Source: Maniola hyperantus
Lineage: Eukaryota; Arthropoda; Insecta; Lepidoptera; Nymphalidae
Assembly (NCBI RefSeq): GCF_902806685.2
Contig: NC_048561.1
Span: 4,525,157 to 4,589,156 of the forward strand
Direction of reading: 5' to 3'
Length of the DNA stretch: 64,000 nucleotides
The notes beneath the pieces were generated by a model. That model did not search any database, was not told the DNA's origin, and saw only the letters and a list, made by a program, of their open reading frames with translations. The position numbers and the translations under genes are program-made. Positions 8,671 to 21,923 of the stretch are shown here, piece by piece (position 1 is the stretch's first letter; every line of letters begins with the position of its first letter).

Positions 8671-8893
8671 GGTATGATTGGTACCTATGTAATTATTATT
8701 ATGTATAGAATATACCTAGGGTAGGTAGTAACATATTGAGCTTTTAAAGGTGTTAACAGGTACCTACCTAAGTTAACTACCATGACCATAGAAATAGTAT
8801 AATATAAAATAACTGGTACTTGTATATTATATACAGTTGTAAAACGTGCCTTTTTAGCGTAGAGTAGGCGAAGCGAGCTTTAATTTCTTTTTG

Positions 8894-9266
8894 TTAGGCA
8901 TTCACAAACGCGAGCGAAGCGAGCGTTTTTTTTTTTGTTAGGCATTTTTTTTGTTAGGCATTTTTTTTTTTAGGCATTCTCAAACGCGAGCGAAGCGAGC
9001 GTTTTTTTTTTGTTAGGCATTCACAAACGCGAGCGAAGCGAGCGTTTTTTTTTTTTTGGCATTCACAAACGCGAGCGAAGCGAGCGTTTTTTTTTTTTTG
9101 GCATTTTTACAAACGCGAGCGAAGCGAGCGTTTTTTTTTTGTTAGGCATTCACAAACGCGAGCGAAGCGAGCGTTTTTTTTTTTGTAGGCATTCACAAAC
9201 GCGAGCGAAGCGAGCGTTTTTTTTTTTAGGCATTTTCACAAAAGCGAGCGTTTTTTTTAGGCATTT
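8894..9266. repeat. Minisatellite, GCGAGCGAAGCGAGCG plus T-run, unit 1
   Basis: About eight units of TTAGGCATTCACAAAC, then GCGAGCGAAGCGAGCG, then 8-13 T, with some degenerate units. The 16-mer core reads the same backwards, a mirror repeat. The reading frame through it (HKRERSERFFF repeats) is an artefact of the repeat. It lies between the H1 3' end and the H2A promoter. Confidence 0.85.
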
Positions 9267-9430
9267 AAAAAATAAATATGACTAAATTTTAAAATAGTAA
9301 TTTTAAAATAGTCGGGCTTCATTTTTTTTTGATGTATGAAATATTCGTTTTTCAACCTCAAAAGAATGTTGTAGGTGTAATAAAACGAACTAATGGCTAG
9401 TATATTTGGTAGGTATAGGAAATGTGTGTT

Positions 9431-9446
9431 AGCCCTGAAAAGGGCT
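9431..9446 (-). terminator. Histone 3' stem-loop of H1, unit 1 (variant)
   Basis: The RNA reads AGCCCU-UUUC-AGGGCU, so the outermost pair is A-U instead of G-C; the second G-C pair and the loop are kept. It lies 182 nt after the stop, against 45-77 nt in the core histone genes. Confidence 0.85.
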
Positions 9447-9543
9447 TTTTATTGTTGCGGTTGTAAAGCCGCACGCAGAACTCTTGAACGCGCGCTTCAT
9501 CGCCGGAACGTCCGTCGTCCGCCGCAGCACGGAGCCGCTTGCG

Positions 9544-9557
9544 CTGGCTGGCTGGCT
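9544..9557. repeat. (GGCT)n microsatellite in H1 3' UTR, unit 1 (short allele)
   Basis: About three copies here against about seven in units 2, 4 and 6 (17333-17362, 35278-35307, 62695-62724). It lies between the H1 stop and stem-loop. Confidence 0.8.
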
Positions 9558-9628
9558 TCAACACGGACGGCGAATAGCGAGCAGTTCGACGATGGCCGAA
9601 GGCGGCAGAGCAAGTAGAGCTGATGAGC

Positions 9629-10369
9629 TTACTTTTTTGCAGCGGCGGCCTTCTTGGCGGCGGGTTTAGTCTTGGGCGCGGCCTTCTTCGGTTTCGGCGC
9701 TTTCGGTTTCTTCGTGGGCGGTTTGGCAGTCTTCTTCGCCTTGGAGGCGGCGCCCTTGGCCTTGGCCGGGGACGCGGCGGCGACGGACGTCTTCTTCGCG
9801 GCGGGCTTCTTCCTCTTGGCCGCGGCGGCCTTCTTGTCCCTGGCGGTCGCGGCGGCGGTCTTCGCCCTCGACGGGGACGAGGCGGCCGCCGCGGCGGCGG
9901 AGGCGGCCTTCTTGCCACCCCTGGCGCCGGCCGCGGCCGCGGTGGAGGCGGCCTTCTTGGCCCTGGCGGAGGCGGCGGACGCGGCGGCGCCCTTGCCGCC
10001 GCCGGCGGGCTTCTTGGACGCGGACGACTTCGACTCGAGCTTGAACGAGCCCGACGCACCCTTGCCCTTGGTCTGGATCAGCGCGCCGGACTCGACGGCG
10101 CTCTTCAGGTACTTCCTGATGAAAGGCGCCATCTTCTCAGCGTCTACCTTGTACTGGGCGGCGATGTACTTCTTGATGGCCTGCAGCGAGGAGCCGCTCC
10201 TCTCCTTGAGCTCCTTGATGGCGCTGTTCACCATCTCGGACGTCTTCGGGTGGGTGGGCTTCGCCTTCGGCTTCTTGGCGGCGGCGCCGCCGGCGCCCGC
10301 GGAGGCCTTGGGCTTCTTCGCGGGTGTCGCCGGGGCGGGTGCTTCGGATGCGACTGCGGAGTCTGACAT
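9629..10369 (-). CDS. H1: Linker histone H1, unit 1
   Basis: 246-aa linker histone that binds nucleosomal linker DNA. The Ala/Pro/Lys-rich N-tail (1-38) is followed by the winged-helix globular domain (about 40-112: HPKTSEMVNSAIKELKERSG to GSFKL). A long Lys/Ala tail follows with SPSR and SPAK phosphosites. The start is set at MSDSAV; the ATG 16 codons upstream adds an un-H1-like hydrophobic leader. No TATAWAWR box is visible upstream. TATA-less H1 promoters are known in Drosophila, where TRF2 serves them. The protein is identical in units 1, 2, 4 and 6. Confidence 0.96.
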   Translation of the reverse strand: MSDSAVASEAPAPATPAKKPKASAGAGGAAAKKPKAKPTHPKTSEMVNSAIKELKERSGSSLQAIKKYIAAQYKVDAEKMAPFIRKYLKSAVESGALIQTKGKGASGSFKLESKSSASKKPAGGGKGAAASAASARAKKAASTAAAAGARGGKKAASAAAAAASSPSRAKTAAATARDKKAAAAKRKKPAAKKTSVAAASPAKAKGAASKAKKTAKPPTKKPKAPKPKKAAPKTKPAAKKAAAAKK

Positions 10370-11643
10370 TTTATTGTTTGATGATGCACGTGCCACGACA
10401 CAAAACACTGAGAACAATAGTGCACTGCACTATACAGACATAGATACGCCGCATGAGGTCGCTGTCGGTAGTAAGGCTCGTGGCTATACCGTAAGGAGAA
10501 CCGCGATGTCGCTAGACATTTTCCCGTACGAATACTTACAACTTTTCACTAGCATGCATCAGATTAAAACAAAATTATATATTCCCATTTAAGTTTTCCA
10601 TCATTTGTTACGATCGTGTCGTTTTATCATGAGCCTGTCCGTGTCGTGGTATAATTTAATCGCACGTCGCCTCTTTGTGAACGGAGTGATCGATGTTTAA
10701 TTTCGGTACACCGCTAGTCGCGTACCTCGGGTCCCGTTTAAAAGCGATTTTTCTCTATAAAACAATGCTTACATCATTGTATATCTTACCAAATTAAAAG
10801 CTGAGATTCTACTCTATTCATACGACCACTCATATCAATACTGAGTCTGACGTAGATGTAATTTAGCCAGATCGAAGTGGAGCCTCGTAAAACACTACTC
10901 GATCTCTCGGCGTGTACGAATAATTGTTGTCTCCCGCTGACTGTCTGATTATTTCGATAGAGGTATACCGATATGATAGAAAAATATAATTGTATTCATT
11001 TTATGTTCTCATTCATGTACAAATAATCGTGAAAAGACGGATAATGGATAAATTGACGCCAACACGAGTGCTCACTTGCGGCGCTGAGGAGGCGCGGCCG
11101 GCCGCCAGCCAGCCACATAATATACATTCTCTACACCGGGCACTATTTATATTTTTTATTATAATTCCATTATACAATATTAATTACTTGATACTTTATA
11201 AGTTTAAGTAGGTTCTACGTGTAATTTAGAATTAGAAAATCGTTGGATTAGGTATGGGGACACAATATTAAAATGTGCGCCAAGAGTAGTAGAGCTGGTC
11301 ACTCACTGTAGGTAGAAATTATCACCTCTATTGTATTTCATAGGACGTAGGTATCAAAAACGATAACACATCGTGTTTTAAACTTAAGTAGTATTTTAAT
11401 TTTCAATTATTATGTATCACTGTCGGTACCTATGATAGTTCGTTCAAATTCGTTGTAAAAAAATAAAGTACAGGTAGGTACCTACCTGGTACACCAGCAA
11501 TTCATTATTATTTTCATATCACTTGCAATGGATAACCTATCTGATTCGACACTGCATTAGGTGTGCGTAAGTGTAAGTGTGTAAAAATATTTAAATGAGT
11601 CGATGCATAAATAGATTGGTAATAAAACAATAGAAATATATGC

Positions 11644-11659
11644 GGCCCTGAAAAGGGCC
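11644..11659 (-). terminator. Histone 3' stem-loop of H4, unit 1
   Basis: GGCCCU-UUUC-AGGGCC, 45 nt after the H4 stop. Confidence 0.93.
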
Positions 11660-11704
11660 TTTTTTATCGTATTAATTGGAATACGAATTAAGAGAGAGGA
11701 GTCA

Positions 11705-12289
<585 letters not shown>

Positions 12290-12797
12290 CTATCTATTAA
12301 CGAAGGGATTATTTTGGAAAAAATAAAAAAAAAAAAAAAAAAAAAAAAAAATTAAATAATTAGGATTTCATGTGACATACCTATCAATTTATCAAAATCG
12401 GTTGCCGAGCCGTGAGTTAAGTTGCGTTACAAACGGACATATATAATATATATATATATATTATTCAATATGTGCAGGTCAAAGACGTCATAATATTTTT
12501 TTTTTTTTTTTTTTTTTTTTAATTCATTACAGTCGGCGTGTAGGTGTAAGTATCTATAATAAAATAGGTACCTAGTAGGTACGTAATTAATTAACGTCTT
12601 ATGATGTAGGTAGGTAGGTCGATACCTAACTACTGCATAGGGTATTTTAATAGGTGATCAACAAAACCGCCAACACGAGCAGGTAGAGCAACTGTGTTAA
12701 CACCGAGCACCTCATGTACGTGCAGGGTAGGTAGAATAGAATACGAGAGAGAAGTAAAGTAGCCCTAGGTGGTAGTTATCTAATATGAAAGTTTTGT

Positions 12798-12813
12798 GGC
12801 CCTGAAAAGGGCC
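12798..12813 (-). terminator. Histone 3' stem-loop of H3, unit 2
   Basis: Standard GGCCCU/AGGGCC hairpin, 77 nt after the stop. Confidence 0.93.
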
Positions 12814-12890
12814 TTTTGCATTGCTACGAATCAGGTAGGGTACCTACTACATATGATTAGGTAAGTGAGCACCCGACGACGCTCGCACAT

Positions 12891-13307
<417 letters not shown>

Positions 13308-13410
13308 CTACTAAAAGAGAGTGAAAAAAAAAAAATAACTTTTATCGTGCGCGCGTCCAGTCGCAACTGACACTGTTAATTTATAAAAATTTCCCCGCCG
13401 GGCTCTGAAT

Positions 13411-13418
13411 CTTATATA
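13411..13418 (-). promoter_or_regulatory. TATA box of H3, unit 2
   Basis: TATATAAG, 110 bp before the ATG, uninterrupted. Confidence 0.7.
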
Positions 13419-14043
13419 CGAATGACGCGGGGAGGAAAGGGGCGAGAGGGGAAGCGGGCAGGCAGTGCGCGCGCGACACAGACACATGATTGAAAGAGAT
13501 TCGCTTATTATATAAATTTATTGTTGTGTTGTCCGGTATTAGGTACTTAAAAAATAATAATAATAATAATAATGGGTAGGTAGGTAGGTAGGTGGGTAAA
13601 TATGTAGGTATTAGATATTTTGTCATAGTTGCCATTATTATTATTATTATTACTATTATTATTACAAACAAACAACATCAACGGATCGAAGGAAAAAAAA
13701 AAAAAAAAAAAAAAACCGAAACCGCACGCATTCTCGGATGATCAGCCGAAGCCAACGCGGCAAATAAGAGTAGGCATATAGGTATAATTGTATTTCCGGT
13801 AGGTACCTACCTGATTAATTTTTAAGTTGTAATGTATTCAAGTAGTAGGTAGGAGGTACCTATTTAATTGTTAAAGCGTAATTCCAGCTAGGTGATTAGC
13901 GAAGGAAGCGCCGAGAATAGGTACCTATTATAGATAGGGTAGACAGGACTGTGTTTCTAACATTATTATTAATTAACATTTTAGTAGTCAATAAAAGTAG
14001 GTAGGTAAGTACCTATGCAGGTTTGAAGTAGGAATCATTTTGT

Positions 14044-14059
14044 GGCCCTGAAAAGGGCC
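14044..14059 (-). terminator. Histone 3' stem-loop of H2B, unit 2
   Basis: Standard hairpin, 59 nt after the stop. Confidence 0.93.
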
Positions 14060-14118
14060 TTTTGTTTACATATATCTCGTTCACTTCTAACGAGGAAGAG
14101 AAGACGCGAAGGGCTAGC

Positions 14119-14493
14119 TTACTTCGAGCTGGTGTACTTGGTGACGGCCTTTGTGCCTTCACTGACCGCGTGCTTGGCCAGCTCTCCCGGCAGCAGTAGT
14201 CTCACAGAGGTCTGCACCTCCCTGGAGGTGATCGTCGATCTCTTGTTGTAGTGGGCGAGACGGGAGGCCTCGGCGGCGATGCGCTCAAATATGTCGTTCA
14301 CGAACGAGTTCATGATCGACATAGCCTTACTGGAGATACCGGTGTCGGGGTGGACCTGCTTGAGCACCTTGTAGATGTAAATAGCGTAGCTCTCCTTCCT
14401 CTTGTGCTTCTTCTTTTTCTTGTCAGACTTGGAGATATTCTTCTGGGCCTTGCCGGATTTCTTGGCTGCCTTACCGCTAGTCTTGGGTGGCAT
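14119..14493 (-). CDS. H2B: Histone H2B, unit 2
   Basis: 124 aa, identical to unit 1. The promoter is TATA-less and uninterrupted. Confidence 0.97.
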   Translation of the reverse strand: MPPKTSGKAAKKSGKAQKNISKSDKKKKKHKRKESYAIYIYKVLKQVHPDTGISSKAMSIMNSFVNDIFERIAAEASRLAHYNKRSTITSREVQTSVRLLLPGELAKHAVSEGTKAVTKYTSSK

Positions 14494-15164
14494 ATTGTAC
14501 TAAGTACGTTCTGCGAGCACTATTACAAACAGACACTGAATAGGTAACGCGACCGCTGTACCGATGAGACGCTACAGAAGTGTGATCGGCTACCGGCGGG
14601 TCTATCGAGTTTTGTTAGTTTCTCAGCGCGGCAGAGTAGCGACTGCGGCGAGCGGCTTGGTCCGATTCGACCAATCGTCGAACGATTTTAATTGTTCCGC
14701 GTGAGGGGGATGGAGGGGGGGGGGGGGGGGAGTGCGGCGTAATTTCGAGGACCCCTGCCCCCTCTCCGCTCGCTGGTGATAAAATAATAATAATTATACC
14801 CCAAATTATTTAAAAAAAATAAAAAAAAAAAAATGTATGTATGTATGTATGTATGTATGTATGTACGTACGTATGTAACGCATCTGGGTTTCACCCTTTT
14901 CGACTTTCTAAATTTACTTTAAAAATTAGGTAGGTGTGGTACGCGACAGGTCGCGATGGCAGTCGGGAAGGGAACCCCTCCCCCCCCCCCCCGCATCATA
15001 CCCCGATTGCCATCTCAACCTGTCGCGGACCTATAGGTAGGTAGTTAGTTAGTTACCGTCTACTATGTTGTTGTTGTATAATATCTTATTAGGTAGATAT
15101 ACCTACGTTATAAAGATATTGTGTTGTATCGTTGATATCATTATTAATATTGGAACAGTTTTGT

Positions 15165-15180
15165 GGCCCTGAAAAGGGCC
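15165..15180 (-). terminator. Histone 3' stem-loop of H2A, unit 2
   Basis: Standard hairpin, 71 nt after the stop. Confidence 0.93.
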
Positions 15181-15251
15181 TTTTGTTCATTTCTTGATAG
15201 AAATAATATTGAGTAATCAATGTAGATAGATGGGCACCAAGGTGTAGGTGT

Positions 15252-15626
15252 TTAAGCCTTCTTCTCGGTCTTCTTGGGCAACAGGACAGCTTGGATGTTC
15301 GGCAACACGCCACCCTGTGCGATAGTCACGCCAGAGAGGAGCTTGTTCAGTTCCTCGTCGTTGCGGATGGCCAGCTGGAGATGCCTGGGTATGATCCTGG
15401 TCTTCTTGTTGTCGCGCGCCGCGTTGCCGGCCAACTCGAGAACTTCAGCGGCCAGGTACTCCATCACGGCCGCGAGGTAAACGGGCGCGCCGGCACCGAC
15501 GCGTTCAGCGTAGTTGCCCTTCCTCAGCAGCCGGTGAATACGTCCGACGGGAAACTGTAGACCGGCACGGTTCGAGCGAGACTTGACCTTTCCCTTAACT
15601 TTGCCGCCTTTGCCACGCCCGGACAT
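15252..15626 (-). CDS. H2A: Histone H2A, unit 2
   Basis: 124 aa, identical to unit 1. Here the promoter is whole: TATATAAA at 15737-15744 lies 111 bp before the ATG, and the site that carries elements in units 1, 3 and 5 is empty. This is the likely expressed form of the gene. Confidence 0.97.
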   Translation of the reverse strand: MSGRGKGGKVKGKVKSRSNRAGLQFPVGRIHRLLRKGNYAERVGAGAPVYLAAVMEYLAAEVLELAGNAARDNKKTRIIPRHLQLAIRNDEELNKLLSGVTIAQGGVLPNIQAVLLPKKTEKKA

Positions 15627-15736
15627 TGTTGTTGAGAAGTTTAAAAACAATCTAAATCACAAATGTACGTGTACGTTGTGTACACGCGTGCGAGCGGAGC
15701 GGTGAACTCTTTAAAAAACCATCGCGTCGAGCCGCA

Positions 15737-15744
15737 TTTATATA
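15737..15744 (-). promoter_or_regulatory. TATA box of H2A, unit 2 (intact promoter)
   Basis: TATATAAA, with a predicted start near 15713. The empty target TTAAAAAACCATCG spans 15711-15724. Confidence 0.75.
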
Positions 15745-16679
15745 GTAAAACCGCGCTCCTTAGTAAGGTGGGGATAGCGACGAGCCACCACGGGCACGTT
15801 TGCATCAAGTTTGTTTGTTTTTTTGAAAATGCGACGTTGCATGTAGAGAAGGGACAGCGAAGCGACAACGTCGCATTGAAAAATTCTACGAAAATGTTAT
15901 TATTTTATTTTTTTTGTTTTTTTTTCAATGTCAAAAGAAAATACGATAAGACGGACGGACGGAGCGGGAGTCGGGATCGGGTTCGTCGGCTGGCCGTGAT
16001 GTGCGACGTGCGACGTGAACGAGCTGAGCGTAGTAGTACATAGGCCTAGTAGATAGAGTATATATAGTGTGTATTGTAGGTACCTATGTATACAATATTT
16101 TAGTCTAATAGACCGTGTGTGTGTGAACTGTGAATGAGATGAAAGAAGAAGAATAATCGTCAATCAGTGTTAGTGTTAGTGGTAGGTAGTGGTAGTGCTA
16201 TGGTACTTATGACCATGATCCAAGCAAACAAACGTTCCTCCCGGTCGGTGTCGGTGTCGGTGTTGGGGACAATGGGCAGAGAAACTTTCAGCTTTTATAA
16301 TTACCTAATTATTTATGAAGTACTTACTAATAAAATAAATTAGTAAGTAATTAATATAGACCGTAGGTAATTATTGTAGTAAACTAAATAATTAAATAAG
16401 CTATATAAGATAGATAGGTAGGTAGGTACCTATATATCTTATATAGCTTATTTAATGGTATGATTGGTACCTATGTAATTATTATTATGTATAGAATATA
16501 CCTAGGGTAGGTAGTAACATATTGAGCTTTTAAAGGTGTTAACAGGTACCTACCTAAGTTAACTACCATGACCATAGAAATAGTATAATATAAAATAACT
16601 GGTACTTGTATATTATATACAGTTGTAAAACGTGCCTTTTTAGCGTAGAGTAGGCGAAGCGAGCTTTAATTTCTTTTTG

Positions 16680-17055
16680 TTAGGCATTCACAAACGCGAG
16701 CGAAGCGAGCGTTTTTTTTTTTGTTAGGCATTTTTTTTGTTAGGCATTTTTTTTTTTTAGGCATTCTCAAACGCGAGCGAAGCGAGCGTTTTTTTTTTTG
16801 TTAGGCATTCACAAACGCGAGCGAAGCGAGCGTTTTTTTTTTGTAGGCATTCACAAACGCGAGCGAAGCGAGCGTTTTTTTTTTTTAGGCATTTTTACAA
16901 ACGCGAGCGAAGCGAGCGTTTTTTTTTTGTTAGGCATTCACAAACGCGAGCGAAGCGAGCGTTTTTTTTTTTGTAGGCATTCACAAACGCGAGCGAAGCG
17001 AGCGTTTTTTTTTTTTAGGCATTTTCACAAAAGCGAGCGTTTTTTTTAGGCATTT
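16680..17055. repeat. Minisatellite GCGAGCGAAGCGAGCG, unit 2
   Basis: Same array as in unit 1. It differs mainly in T-run lengths and a GTAGGC/TTAGGC variant in one unit. Confidence 0.85.
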
Positions 17056-17219
17056 AAAAAATAAATATGACTAAATTTTAAAATAGTAATTTTAAAATAG
17101 TCGGGCTTAATTTTTTTTTGATGTATGAAATATTCGTTTTTCAACCTCAAAAGAATGTTGTAGGTGTAATAAAACGAACTAATGGCTAGTATATTTGGTA
17201 GGTATAGGAAATGTGTGTT

Positions 17220-17235
17220 AGCCCTGAAAAGGGCT
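17220..17235 (-). terminator. Histone 3' stem-loop of H1, unit 2 (variant)
   Basis: AGCCCU/AGGGCU hairpin, as in unit 1. It lies about 200 nt after the stop because of the longer GGCT run. Confidence 0.85.
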
Positions 17236-17330
17236 TTTTATTGTTGCGGTTGTAAAGCCGCACGCAGAACTCTTGAACGCGCGCTTCATCGCCGGAACGT
17301 CCGTCGTCCGCCGCAGCACGGAGCCGCTTG

Positions 17331-17332
<2 letters not shown>

Positions 17333-17362
<30 letters not shown>
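17333..17362. repeat. (GGCT)n microsatellite, unit 2 (long allele)
   Basis: About seven copies within the H1 3' UTR. Confidence 0.8.
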
Positions 17363-17433
17363 TCAACACGGACGGCGAATAGCGAGCAGTTCGACGATGG
17401 CCGAAGGCGGCAGAGCAAGTAGAGCTGATGAGC

Positions 17434-18174
17434 TTACTTTTTTGCAGCGGCGGCCTTCTTGGCGGCGGGTTTAGTCTTGGGCGCGGCCTTCTTCGGTTTC
17501 GGCGCTTTCGGTTTCTTCGTGGGCGGTTTGGCAGTCTTCTTCGCCTTGGAGGCGGCGCCCTTGGCCTTGGCCGGGGACGCGGCGGCGACGGACGTCTTCT
17601 TCGCGGCGGGCTTCTTCCTCTTGGCCGCGGCGGCCTTCTTGTCCCTGGCGGTCGCGGCGGCGGTCTTCGCCCTCGACGGGGACGAGGCGGCCGCCGCGGC
17701 GGCGGAGGCGGCCTTCTTGCCACCCCTGGCGCCGGCCGCGGCCGCGGTGGAGGCGGCCTTCTTGGCCCTGGCGGAGGCGGCGGACGCGGCGGCGCCCTTG
17801 CCGCCGCCGGCGGGCTTCTTGGACGCGGACGACTTCGACTCGAGCTTGAACGAGCCCGACGCACCCTTGCCCTTGGTCTGGATCAGCGCGCCGGACTCGA
17901 CGGCGCTCTTCAGGTACTTCCTGATGAAAGGCGCCATCTTCTCAGCGTCTACCTTGTACTGGGCGGCGATGTACTTCTTGATGGCCTGCAGCGAGGAGCC
18001 GCTCCTCTCCTTGAGCTCCTTGATGGCGCTGTTCACCATCTCGGACGTCTTCGGGTGGGTGGGCTTCGCCTTCGGCTTCTTGGCGGCGGCGCCGCCGGCG
18101 CCCGCGGAGGCCTTGGGCTTCTTCGCGGGTGTCGCCGGGGCGGGTGCTTCGGATGCGACTGCGGAGTCTGACAT
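17434..18174 (-). CDS. H1: Linker histone H1, unit 2
   Basis: 246 aa from MSDSAV, protein identical to unit 1. Only the 3' UTR microsatellite differs. Confidence 0.96.
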   Translation of the reverse strand: MSDSAVASEAPAPATPAKKPKASAGAGGAAAKKPKAKPTHPKTSEMVNSAIKELKERSGSSLQAIKKYIAAQYKVDAEKMAPFIRKYLKSAVESGALIQTKGKGASGSFKLESKSSASKKPAGGGKGAAASAASARAKKAASTAAAAGARGGKKAASAAAAAASSPSRAKTAAATARDKKAAAAKRKKPAAKKTSVAAASPAKAKGAASKAKKTAKPPTKKPKAPKPKKAAPKTKPAAKKAAAAKK

Positions 18175-19448
18175 TTTATTGTTTGATGATGCACGTGCCA
18201 CGACACAAAACACTGAGAACAATAGTGCACTGCACTATACAGACATAGATACGCCGCATGAGGTCGCTGTCGGTAGTAAGGCTCGTGGCTATACCGTAAG
18301 GAGAACCGCGATGTCGCTAGACATTTTCCCGTACGAATACTTACAACTTTTCACTAGCATGCATCAGATTAAAACAAAATTATATATTCCCATTTAAGTT
18401 TTCCATCATTTGTTACGATCGTGTCGTTTTATCATGAGCCTGTCCGTGTCGTGGTATAATTTAATCGCACGTCGCCTCTTTGTGAACGGAGTGATCGATG
18501 TTTAATTTCGGTACACCGCTAGTCGCGTACCTCGGGTCCCGTTTAAAAGCGATTTTTCTCTATAAAACAATGCTTACATCATTGTATATCTTACCAAATT
18601 AAAAGCTGAGATTCTACTCTATTCATACGACCACTCATATCAATACTGAGTCTGACGTAGATGTAATTTAGCCAGATCGAAGTGGAGCCTCGTAAAACAC
18701 TACTCGATCTCTCGGCGTGTACGAATAATTGTTGTCTCCCGCTGACTGTCTGATTATTTCGATAGAGGTATACCGATATGATAGAAAAATATAATTGTAT
18801 TCATTTTATGTTCTCATTCATGTACAAATAATCGTGAAAAGACGGATAATGGATAAATTGACGCCAACACGAGTGCTCACTTGCGGCGCTGAGGAGGCGC
18901 GGCCGGCCGCCAGCCAGCCACATAATATACATTCTCTACACCGGGCACTATTTATATTTTTTATTATAATTCCATTATACAATATTAATTACTTGATACT
19001 TTATAAGTTTAAGTAGGTTCTACGTGTAATTTAGAATTAGAAAATCGTTGGATTAGGTATGGGGACACAATATTAAAATGTGCGCCAAGAGTAGTAGAGC
19101 TGGTCACTCACTGTAGGTAGAAATTATCACCTCTATTGTATTTCATAGGACGTAGGTATCAAAAACGATAACACATCGTGTTTTAAACTTAAGTAGTATT
19201 TTAATTTTCAATTATTATGTATCACTGTCGGTACCTATGATAGTTCGTTCAAATTCGTTGTAAAAAAATAAAGTACAGGTAGGTACCTACCTGGTACACC
19301 AGCAATTCATTATTATTTTCATATCACTTGCAATGGATAACCTATCTGATTCGACACTGCATTAGGTGTGCGTAAGTGTAAGTGTGTAAAAATATTTAAA
19401 TGAGTCGATGCATAAATAGATTGGTAATAAAACAATAGAAATATATGC

Positions 19449-19464
19449 GGCCCTGAAAAGGGCC
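19449..19464 (-). terminator. Histone 3' stem-loop of H4, unit 2
   Basis: Standard hairpin, 45 nt after the stop. Confidence 0.93.
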
Positions 19465-19509
19465 TTTTTTATCGTATTAATTGGAATACGAATTAAGAGA
19501 GAGGAGTCA

Positions 19510-20094
<585 letters not shown>

Positions 20095-20603
20095 CTATCT
20101 ATTAACGAAGGGATTATTTTGGAAAAAATAAAAAAAAAAAAAAAAAAAAAAACAAGTTAAATAATTAGGATTTCATGTGACATACCTATCAATTTATCAA
20201 AATCGGTTGCCGAGCCGTGAGTTAAGTTGCGTTACAAACGGACATATATAATATATATATATATATTATTCAATATGTGCAGGTCAAAGACGTCATAATA
20301 TTTTTTTTTTTTTTTTTTTTTTTTTTAATTCATTACAGTCGGCGTGTAGGTGTAAGTATCTATAATAAAATAGGTACCTAGTAGGTACGTAATTAATTAA
20401 CGTCTTATGATGTAGGTAGGTAGGTCGATACCTAACTACTGCATAGGGTATTTTAATAGGTGATCAACAAAACCGCCAACACGAGCAGGTAGAGCAACTG
20501 TGTTAACACCGAGCACCTCATGTACGTGCAGGGTAGGTAGAATAGAATACGAGAGAGAAGTAAAGTAGCCCTAGGTGGTAGTTATCTAATATGAAAGTTT
20601 TGT

Positions 20604-20619
20604 GGCCCTGAAAAGGGCC
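20604..20619 (-). terminator. Histone 3' stem-loop of H3, unit 3
   Basis: Standard hairpin. Confidence 0.93.
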
Positions 20620-20696
20620 TTTTGCATTGCTACGAATCAGGTAGGGTACCTACTACATATGATTAGGTAAGTGAGCACCCGACGACGCTCGCACAT

Positions 20697-21113
<417 letters not shown>

Positions 21114-21216
21114 CTACTAAAAGAGAGTGAAAAAAAAAAAATAACTTTTATCGTGCGCGCGTCCAGTCGCAACTGACACTGTTAATTTATAAAAATTTCC
21201 CCGCCGGGCTCTGAAT

Positions 21217-21224
21217 CTTATATA
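21217..21224 (-). promoter_or_regulatory. TATA box of H3, unit 3
   Basis: TATATAAG, uninterrupted. Confidence 0.7.
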
Positions 21225-21848
21225 CGAATGACGCGGGGAGGAAAGGGGCGAGAGGGGAAGCGGGCAGGCAGTGCGCGCGCGACACAGACACATGATTGAA
21301 AGAGATTCGCTTATTATATAAATTTATTGTTGTGTTGTCCGGTATTAGGTACTTAAAAAATAATAATAATAATAATAATGGGTAGGTAGGTAGGTAGGTG
21401 GGTAAATATGTAGGTATTAGATATTTTGTCATAGTTGCCATTATTATTATTATTATTACTATTATTATTACAAACAAACAACATCAACGGATCGAAGGAA
21501 AAAAAAAAAAAAAAAAAAAACCGAAACCGCACGCATTCTCGGATGATCAGCCGAAGCCAACGCGGCAAATAAGAGTAGGCATATAGGTATAATTGTATTT
21601 CCGGTAGGTACCTACCTGATTAATTTTTAAGTTGTAATGTATTCAAGTAGTAGGTAGGAGGTACCTATTTAATTGTTAAAGCGTAATTCCAGCTAGGTGA
21701 TTAGCGAAGGAAGCGCCGAGAATAGGTACCTATTATAGATAGGGTAGACAGGACTGTGTTTCTAACATTATTATTAATTAACATTTTAGTAGTCAATAAA
21801 AGTAGGTAGGTAAGTACCTATGCAGGTTTGAAGTAGGAATCATTTTGT

Positions 21849-21864
21849 GGCCCTGAAAAGGGCC
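21849..21864 (-). terminator. Histone 3' stem-loop of H2B, unit 3
   Basis: Standard hairpin. Confidence 0.93.
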
Positions 21865-21923
21865 TTTTGTTTACATATATCTCGTTCACTTCTAACGAGG
21901 AAGAGAAGACGCGAAGGGCTAGC

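Noticed and set aside
8894..9285. Open frames with HKRERSERFFF repeats, and a CRISPR-like look of regular GC-rich repeats with T spacers
   Set aside because: The frames are by-products of a tandem minisatellite. The spacers are homopolymer T, not unique sequence, and the host is a eukaryote, so this is neither a gene nor a CRISPR array.
9623..10592. Long plus-strand frames (247 and 312 aa) opposite H1
   Set aside because: They mirror the GC-rich, Lys/Ala-coding H1 gene on the other strand. H1 has a recognisable winged-helix domain and a histone stem-loop; the mirror frames have neither.
13389..13398. A shared sequence motif at the three insertion sites
   Set aside because: Aligning AAAAACCATCG, ATTTCCCCGC and CAGATATCCGG shows only a weak C-rich centre. 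Distance from the TATA box is the far better common factor.
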